Positions 1 to 4,466 of a DNA stretch of 5,928 nucleotides are shown here, piece by piece. Positions within the stretch are counted from its first letter, which is position 1. Every line of letters begins with the position of its first letter. The stretch lies in assembly GCA_934643435.1 (NCBI GenBank), contig CAKUCJ010000087.1, positions 1 to 5,928 of the forward strand, written 5' to 3'. A model generated the notes under the pieces. It was not told where the DNA came from, did no database searches, and saw only the letters and a program-made list of their open reading frames with translations. This stretch comes from an uncultured Collinsella sp. (GTDB lineage: Bacteria; Actinomycetota; Coriobacteriia; Coriobacteriales; Coriobacteriaceae). A program made the translations under genes and the position numbers.

Positions 1-23
1 TCGGCGTACCTGCTCTTGGCCAT
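1..23 (-). CDS. Start of an unidentified gene downstream of moaA (cut by window edge)
   Basis: An ATG at 23-21 opens a frame reading MAKSRYA before the window ends. It begins 4 bases after the moaA stop codon (TGA, 30-28) and has a strong ribosome binding site, GGAGGA at 36-31, 7 bases upstream. The close spacing suggests cotranscription, and probably translational coupling, with moaA. By context it could be another molybdenum cofactor or molybdoenzyme gene, but seven residues are not enough to identify a family, so no function is assigned. Confidence 0.55.
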
Positions 24-27
24 ATGA

Positions 28-1083
28 TCATCCTCCGATTTGGGACATAAATCGTTGCGTGCCCTCAATTATCGCGTGTTCCTGCGGTTTGTGGGCCACG
101 GCATCGCGCCAAATCGAAAGCACCTGCATATCATCACCACGGCGCAGCGCCTCGCGAACCGAATACTCGGCATCACTGAACAGGCAGGGGCGCACGTTGC
201 CGTCGGCCGTCAGGCGCAGACGGTTGCAGCTCGCGCAAAAATGGTTGGACATGGCGCTAATGAAGCCGACTGTACCCGCCGCGCCCGGAAAGCGCCAATA
301 GCGCGCAGGGCCCGCGCCGGCAGGAGCGTCGCTTATGTCGAGCGGCTCAAGCTCACCCAGGCCAGCCGCAGCAGCGCCGACATTGATGCGTGCCCGCAGC
401 TCGTCGCTCGGTACGGTGTCGCTCGCGTCCCACAGCTCGGGATTGAGCGTGGGCGCATGCGGGTCCACAGCGCAATGCGAGCTCGTATGCTCGTCGCCGA
501 TGGGCATGTATTCGATAAAGCGCAGGTGAATGGGGCGGTCAACGGTCAGGCGCGCAAGGGCCGCCTCATCCTGGTTGAGCCGGCGCACGACCACACAGTT
601 GACTTTGACGGGCTCGAATCCCCAAGCAAGCGCCGCATCGATGCCGGCCATGGTTTGCTCAAGCCGGCCCAGGCGCGTGATCTTTCCGAAGAGCGTAGGG
701 TCGAGTGTGTCGAGCGAAATATTGACGCGGTCGAGCCCAGCGTCTTTGAGCTGCGGCGCCAGCTTGGGCAGCAGGGCGCCGTTGGTGGTGAGCGAGATGT
801 CCTCGATCTGCGGGATCGCGCGGATGTCGCGAATGAGCGGGATAATACGGCGGCTGACCAGCGGCTCGCCACCCGTCAGGCGCACGCGGCGAATACCCTC
901 CCCCGCCACCAGGCGCACAAAGCGGGCGATTTCCTCGGCGCTGAGTAGCTCGTCGTGTGCACGGGGCGCCACGCCATCGGCCGGCATGCAGTAAATGCAG
1001 CGGAAATTGCACTTGTCGGTAACGGCAATGCGCAGGTAGTTGATATCGCGGCCAAAACCGTCATGTTGCGTGCGCTCGTCCAC
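28..1083 (-). CDS. moaA: GTP 3',8-cyclase MoaA (molybdenum cofactor biosynthesis, radical SAM)
   Basis: MoaA is a cytoplasmic radical-SAM enzyme. It converts GTP to 3',8-cyclo-7,8-dihydro-GTP, which MoaC turns into cyclic pyranopterin monophosphate, the first stage of molybdopterin synthesis. The 351-residue protein has the N-terminal CxxxCxxC cluster site (C25, C29, C32, in DKCNFRCIYC), the SAM-binding GGEP at 71-74, the C-terminal cluster site (C283, C286, C300, with NRLRLTADG between), and the essential Gly-Gly C-terminus in MSQIGG. The start is GTG at 1083: GGGGAGG lies 5 bases upstream and the protein begins in register with the family. At 351 residues it is slightly longer than the common 320-340. 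The extra length appears to sit around residues 198-225, between EYMPIG and the segment before the second cluster, where DPHAPTLNPELWDASD looks like a lineage-specific insertion. It is followed at once by another gene start. Identification is very secure. Confidence 0.97.
   Translation of the reverse strand: MDERTQHDGFGRDINYLRIAVTDKCNFRCIYCMPADGVAPRAHDELLSAEEIARFVRLVAGEGIRRVRLTGGEPLVSRRIIPLIRDIRAIPQIEDISLTTNGALLPKLAPQLKDAGLDRVNISLDTLDPTLFGKITRLGRLEQTMAGIDAALAWGFEPVKVNCVVVRRLNQDEAALARLTVDRPIHLRFIEYMPIGDEHTSSHCAVDPHAPTLNPELWDASDTVPSDELRARINVGAAAAGLGELEPLDISDAPAGAGPARYWRFPGAAGTVGFISAMSNHFCASCNRLRLTADGNVRPCLFSDAEYSVREALRRGDDMQVLSIWRDAVAHKPQEHAIIEGTQRFMSQIGG
31..36 (-). promoter_or_regulatory. Ribosome binding site inside the end of moaA
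   Basis: GGAGGA, read on the minus strand, is the last two sense codons of moaA (Gly-Gly) and lies 7 bases before the ATG at 23. It supports a real start there and suggests that ribosomes finishing moaA help to start the next gene. Confidence 0.6.
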
Positions 1084-1088
1084 GCAAT

Positions 1089-1095
1089 CCTCCCC
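1089..1095 (-). promoter_or_regulatory. Ribosome binding site for the GTG start of moaA
   Basis: GGGGAGG on the minus strand, 5 bases before the GTG at 1083. It decides the start, since moaA lacks a suitable ATG at the expected N-terminus. Confidence 0.75.
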
Positions 1096-1123
1096 TCGCG
1101 CAGGCCATTATTCTTCAGGGAAT

Positions 1124-1151
1124 ATAGTACCGCACACAGGAACTAGGTCGA
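1124..1151 (-). promoter_or_regulatory. Candidate sigma-70-type promoter for moaA
   Basis: On the minus strand a -35-like TCGACC (1151-1146) and a -10-like TACTAT (1129-1124) are separated by 16 bases; each matches 4 of 6 consensus positions. An overlapping TATATT (1126-1121) matches 5 of 6 but with a longer, 19-base spacer. Transcription would begin around 1117-1112, giving a leader of roughly 30 bases before moaA. That leader is too short for a molybdenum cofactor riboswitch. The call rests on consensus matching by eye and on position. Confidence 0.35.
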
Positions 1152-1214
1152 CACGCGTACGACAGGGCATGCCATTCGAGCAAGAAGGGCTTCCCGAGCC
1201 CATCCTCAGCATTC

Positions 1215-1279
1215 AAACCGTCCCAACATTCGATGCTTTTCCCGATATTGGCGAAAAACGTCGAATGTTGGGACGGTTT
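1215..1279. repeat. 65-bp palindromic repeat, copy 1 (hairpin after the uncharacterised gene)
   Basis: The element has perfect 19-bp arms, AAACCGTCCCAACATTCGA at 1215-1233 and its exact reverse complement at 1261-1279. The symmetry continues inward about a centre at 1247: G1235/C1259 pairs, TTTTC (1237-1241) pairs with GAAAA (1253-1257), and C1243/G1251 pairs. It is broken only by T1234/G1260, C1236/A1258, C1242/C1252 and the loop. The element ends where similarity to copy 2 ends; flanking bases differ. It lies 37 bp past the stop codon of the gene ending at 1317, so on the minus strand it could act as that gene's terminator, but only three T follow (GGTTTGAATG), so it is a weak intrinsic terminator. 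No target-site duplication was seen. Confidence 0.95.
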
Positions 1280-1316
1280 AGGTGTCCGCAGGGCTCGAAA
1301 GACGAGCTAGCCGCCC

Positions 1317-2354
1317 CTAGAGGCCGCCATTCCAGTGCCGAATCACGAATTCCCGCAGGTCATTCTGCCGTCTCTGGAACGCCTCGCTTCGGTCGCATTT
1401 GAGACCCATAGCGAGCGCAATGGCATTCATCGCCCGGTGCAATTGCAGCCGGTTGGCAAACTGGGTCCCGGTGAGGACGATCATCTTAAAGCCCAGCGCG
1501 CTCAGCACGGTCATACGCTCCGCGTCCGACGCACTGCGCTGTTTATCGAGATGGTCCGAACCGTTGTATTCAATCCCCATACCGCTCGCAGGTGCATATA
1601 CATCGATCTCGAAATACCCAGCCTTAGCGAGATATTTGAACTCGTTGGGAACATCGACCCGATGGTTGAGCTCAACCCTGGTGTACCCTAGCCCGCCTTG
1701 GGAACGCTTAGCGACGACCATGATCGCGGTGGCCGTCTCCATGGGTGACCGCGCACCATCGTGCACGCGTTTGAGCACGGCAGCCGCACGTGTAGCCCCC
1801 TGACGAGATCGGTTCTCATCGCAATAAGCGATCAAGCCGGCAACGGTATACCTCTGCCCCATCTCGATATAATCGCCTGACGACAAATGATTCAAATGGT
1901 ATCGGGCGCAGATTTCATACCCATATTCCAGCTGCTCGGGCTCACTCATCCACGAGCCCGCCTGGACAAAACACATGGCCTCGTCAACCACCAAGAGACC
2001 CTCTGCTACCTCGATAAGATGGTCCGAGGGTATGGGCGCCCCAAACACATGGCGTCGGAGACCCGCCGGCCGAGATCGTTCAAAATCGAAGCTAACCAGC
2101 GTGTCAATACGATCGAGCTCCTCATGTGGAATGCCAAGTGAGGCCAGGTAGTCGGCAACAATCTCGACCGCCGCAGATATTCTCAGTCCCTTGGCATCTA
2201 ACCCCAGTTTAGGCAGATCCGCGGTCGGCTGCACCTCGTCGGCGATCGAGTCCTCATCGTATAGACTGCTTGCTCGTGAGAGCGGCTCGGACGGGCGCAC
2301 CACGTTGTGGTACAGCCAGGCAGTCTTATGGGACAGAACAATCGGCAGGTCCAT
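1317..2354 (-). CDS. Uncharacterised protein with a C-terminal DUF559/Vsr-like nuclease-type domain
   Basis: This is a 345-residue protein of unknown function. Residues about 200-320 resemble the DUF559 branch of the PD-(D/E)XK nuclease fold: SPMET (E206), EIDVY (D251), GIEYNG (E262) followed by H268, then a basic/acidic helix and ALGFKMIVLTGTQ. The usual EYDG or EVDG motif reads EYNG here, so activity is not assured. The N-terminus (VLSHKTAWLYHN) recalls the opening of the AbiEi-like region seen before DUF559 in actinobacterial proteins. The middle block (residues about 120-155, with CFVQ and YEICARY) looks like a family I associate, from memory, with uncharacterised Coriobacteriia proteins. 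No signal peptide or membrane segment is visible. I chose the ATG at 2354 (GGAGGG just upstream) over a TTG at 2423, which lacks a ribosome binding site. The gene is poorer in GC than its neighbours (42% and 48% in the 60-base rows at 1861 and 1561, 80% in the ABC row at 2821). It stands alone between two palindromes. It could be a defence or toxin-antitoxin relative, but no AbiEii-like partner is present. Confidence 0.75.
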   Translation of the reverse strand: MDLPIVLSHKTAWLYHNVVRPSEPLSRASSLYDEDSIADEVQPTADLPKLGLDAKGLRISAAVEIVADYLASLGIPHEELDRIDTLVSFDFERSRPAGLRRHVFGAPIPSDHLIEVAEGLLVVDEAMCFVQAGSWMSEPEQLEYGYEICARYHLNHLSSGDYIEMGQRYTVAGLIAYCDENRSRQGATRAAAVLKRVHDGARSPMETATAIMVVAKRSQGGLGYTRVELNHRVDVPNEFKYLAKAGYFEIDVYAPASGMGIEYNGSDHLDKQRSASDAERMTVLSALGFKMIVLTGTQFANRLQLHRAMNAIALAMGLKCDRSEAFQRRQNDLREFVIRHWNGGL

Positions 2355-2357
2355 GAG

Positions 2358-2363
2358 CCCTCC
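2358..2363 (-). promoter_or_regulatory. Ribosome binding site choosing the ATG at 2354
   Basis: GGAGGG on the minus strand, 3 bases before the ATG (4 from the GGAGG core). Spacing is a little short, but it is the only good Shine-Dalgarno in the region; the in-frame TTG at 2423 has none. No convincing promoter hexamers were found between it and the palindrome at 2455. Confidence 0.55.
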
Positions 2364-2452
2364 AATGGGTCGGATAACCAACCTTATTCCCCTGCTCGCG
2401 GATTCGCACACCTTCGCATGCAAGTTAGAGATTCCACCCGATCGGATGACAG

Positions 2453-2519
2453 AAAAACCGTCCCAACATTCGATGCTTTTCCCGTTTTTGGCGAAAAACG
2501 TCGAATGTTGGGACGGTTT
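2453..2519 (-). terminator. Probable intrinsic terminator of the ABC exporter operon
   Basis: Read on the minus strand, copy 2 of the palindrome forms a long stem whose 3' arm runs straight into five T (2457-2453, three of them within the arm) and then CTGTC. It follows the operon stop at 2568 by 48 bp. Stem plus T-run and position fit Rho-independent termination, though the stem is much longer than usual and the element is clearly a repeat as well. Confidence 0.5.
2455..2519. repeat. 65-bp palindromic repeat, copy 2 (hairpin after the ABC operon)
   Basis: This copy is identical to the one at 1215-1279 except for two bases, both in the loop (T at 2485 and 2487 where copy 1 has A). The 19-bp arms lie at 2455-2473 and 2501-2519, with the same inner pairing and the same mismatches. 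It begins 48 bp beyond the stop codon of the ABC operon and 100 bp upstream of the ATG of the uncharacterised gene. The two copies are in the same orientation, 1240 bp apart. The loop changes also allow an alternative small hairpin, GTTTTT (2484-2489) with AAAAAC (2494-2499). Confidence 0.95.
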
Positions 2520-2567
2520 GAGGCGAAGTTAGGGGCATGGAGGGCCAAAGTACCGTGCCCGAACGGG

Positions 2568-4466
2568 TTAATCCAGCTCCTTTAGGCCGTGCGCCAACTG
2601 CCAGTACTCGCCGTGCTGGGCCAGGAGCTCCTCGTGGGTGCCGCGTTCGATGATGCGGCCGTGCTCGAGGACCATGATCGCGTCGGCGTCGCGGACGGTG
2701 GACAGGCGGTGTGCGATCATAAACGTGGTGCGTCCGCGCATGATGCGGTCCATGCCGCGCTCGATGAGCTTTTCGGTGCGCGTGTCGATGGAGCTTGTTG
2801 CCTCGTCCAGGATAAGCACCGGCGGGTCGGCCACGGCCACGCGCGCGATGGCGAGCAGCTGGCGCTGGCCCTGGCTCAGGTTGGCACCGTCGGCCGTAAC
2901 CGGCGTGTCGTAGCCTTGCGGCAGGCGGCGGATAAACGAGTCGGCGCAGGCGGCCTCTGCGGCGGCGCGCACTTCCTCGTCGGTCGCGTCGAGCTTGCCA
3001 AAGCGAATGTTCTGCGCAATGGTGCCGCTAAACAGGTGCGTATCCTGCAGCACAATGCCGAGCGACCCGCGCAGGCTCGCCTTGGCGATGTGCTTGACGT
3101 CGATGCCGTCGTACGTGATCTCGCCGTCATCGACCTCGTAGAAGCGGTTGATGAGGTTGGTAATGGTCGTCTTTCCGGCGCCCGTCGAACCCACAAAGGC
3201 GATTTTCTGTCCCGGCTTGGCAAACAGGTTGAGGTCCGTGAGCACGCGCGTGCCCGGCACATAGGAAAAGTCCACGGCATGAAAGCGCACGTCGCCGGCA
3301 AGCGGGACCAGGCCGGTGGCAAGCTCGGTGCCGTCGGCCGCCACCGCTCGACCCGCATCGTCGACCGAGGCCACGTCGTGCAGATGTCCGTACGTGCCCA
3401 CGCCACGGCCCTCGGGAATCTTCCACGCCCACACGGACTCACCCGTCCGCACCAGCTCCACGCAGCCCTCGTCCACCTCGGGCTCAAGGTCCATTGCGGC
3501 AAACAGGCGCTCGGCACCGGCCAGCGCGTTAAGCAAGAAGTTGCCCAGCTGCGTAAACTGGTTGATGGGCATGGCCGCCTGGCGCACAAAGACCAGGTAG
3601 CTCGCGAGCGCACCCACGTCGGCCAAGCCGTTGATACAGAGCATGCCGCCCGCCACCGCAACGATCGCGTAGTTGGCATACCCGATCACCACGGTCATGG
3701 GCACCATCGAGTTGGCGTAGGCCTGCGCGGCGCCACCGGTGCGGCGCAGCTCCTGGTTGCGCGTGTCAAAACCGGCCACGTTGGCCTGCTCGTGGTTAAA
3801 GACCTTGATGACCTTTTGGCCCGAGACCATCTCCTCGACATATCCGTCCAAGTCGCCGAGCGATGCCTGCTGGGCGGCAAAGAAACGCTTGGAGCGAATA
3901 CCCGAATAGCGCGCGTACAGCACAATGGCCGCGTCGCACACGAGCGTGATAATCGTGAGCTGCCAGTTGAGGATGATGAGCATGGCCGTGGTGCCGATGA
4001 CCTGGATGGTCGCCTGAATCACGTTGGCAAAGCTGTTGTTGAGCGCCTCGGAGACCGTGTCGACGTCGTTGGTGAAGAAGCTCATGATGTCGCCCGAGCG
4101 CGTGCTGTCGAAATAGCTGAGCGGCAGCGTCTGGATATGCGCGAACAGGTCGCGGCGAATGTCGGACACAACACGCTGGGCCGCGCGCACCATGATTTGC
4201 GAATAGCCCAGGGCCGAGAGCACGCCCGCGGCGTAGATAGCGGCCGTAAAGAGAACCTGCTTGGTGAGCAGCTCCTCCCCGCCCGCGGCCAAGCCGTTGA
4301 CGATGGGACGCACCATATAGGTGCCGGCAAGGCTTGCGATGGCGGCGATAGAGGCGAGCACGCCCACCGCCAGCAGCGAGAACTTGGCGTGGCCCATGTA
4401 GCTGAGCAGACGGCGGAGCGTCTGCCCCAGATTGGCCGGACGGGCCTGAGCGGATGTCTTAGGCAT
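2568..4466 (-). CDS. ABC exporter subunit with catalytically complete ATPase domain (TM288-type)
   Basis: This 632-residue fused membrane/ATPase half-transporter is the second subunit of a heterodimeric exporter in the cytoplasmic membrane. Hydrophobic segments lie at about 29-49, 70-90, 146-166, 168-186, 254-276 and 283-300. The nucleotide-binding domain has Walker A GSTGAGKT (426-433), Q-loop Q474, signature LSQGQ (530-534), Walker B LILDE with catalytic E555, and switch H586. The signature deviates from LSGGQ, as expected for the partner of a degenerate subunit. Residues about 335-390 form an extra linker (VWAWKIPEGRGVGTYGHLHD and following) between the membrane and ATPase domains. The start is ATG 4466, behind a near-perfect Shine-Dalgarno; a longer in-frame reading to 4679 is only overlap with the upstream gene in another frame and gives non-homologous sequence. 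Its first 8 bases overlap the end of the upstream subunit gene. The substrate cannot be read from sequence: drugs, lipids or peptides are all possible. Confidence 0.93.
   Translation of the reverse strand: MPKTSAQARPANLGQTLRRLLSYMGHAKFSLLAVGVLASIAAIASLAGTYMVRPIVNGLAAGGEELLTKQVLFTAAIYAAGVLSALGYSQIMVRAAQRVVSDIRRDLFAHIQTLPLSYFDSTRSGDIMSFFTNDVDTVSEALNNSFANVIQATIQVIGTTAMLIILNWQLTIITLVCDAAIVLYARYSGIRSKRFFAAQQASLGDLDGYVEEMVSGQKVIKVFNHEQANVAGFDTRNQELRRTGGAAQAYANSMVPMTVVIGYANYAIVAVAGGMLCINGLADVGALASYLVFVRQAAMPINQFTQLGNFLLNALAGAERLFAAMDLEPEVDEGCVELVRTGESVWAWKIPEGRGVGTYGHLHDVASVDDAGRAVAADGTELATGLVPLAGDVRFHAVDFSYVPGTRVLTDLNLFAKPGQKIAFVGSTGAGKTTITNLINRFYEVDDGEITYDGIDVKHIAKASLRGSLGIVLQDTHLFSGTIAQNIRFGKLDATDEEVRAAAEAACADSFIRRLPQGYDTPVTADGANLSQGQRQLLAIARVAVADPPVLILDEATSSIDTRTEKLIERGMDRIMRGRTTFMIAHRLSTVRDADAIMVLEHGRIIERGTHEELLAQHGEYWQLAHGLKELD

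Noticed and set aside
40..948. A 302-codon plus-strand frame opposite moaA
   Set aside because: Antisense shadow of a well-identified gene; no recognisable domain and no ribosome binding site argument.
1084..1214. Molybdenum cofactor riboswitch upstream of moaA
   Set aside because: The space between the palindrome and the moaA start is about 130 bp, the likely leader is about 30 bases, and no multi-stem structure is evident.
1293..1307. Small stem GCTCG/CGAGC between copy 1 and the stop codon at 1317
   Set aside because: Only five base pairs with no T-run after it on either strand; expected by chance in GC-rich sequence.
2355..2423. N-terminal extension of the uncharacterised protein to a TTG at 2423
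   Set aside because: No ribosome binding site before the TTG, whereas the ATG at 2354 has GGAGGG upstream. It remains possible but is the weaker choice.
1215..2519. CRISPR array or composite transposon
   Set aside because: Only two repeat copies 1240 bp apart with a gene between, so not a CRISPR array. No transposase and no visible target-site duplication, so no support for a classical composite transposon.
2551..2567. Short stem-like bases (CCGT/ACGG) right after the ABC operon stop
   Set aside because: Four pairs only and no T-run; the palindrome at 2455-2519 is the far better terminator candidate.
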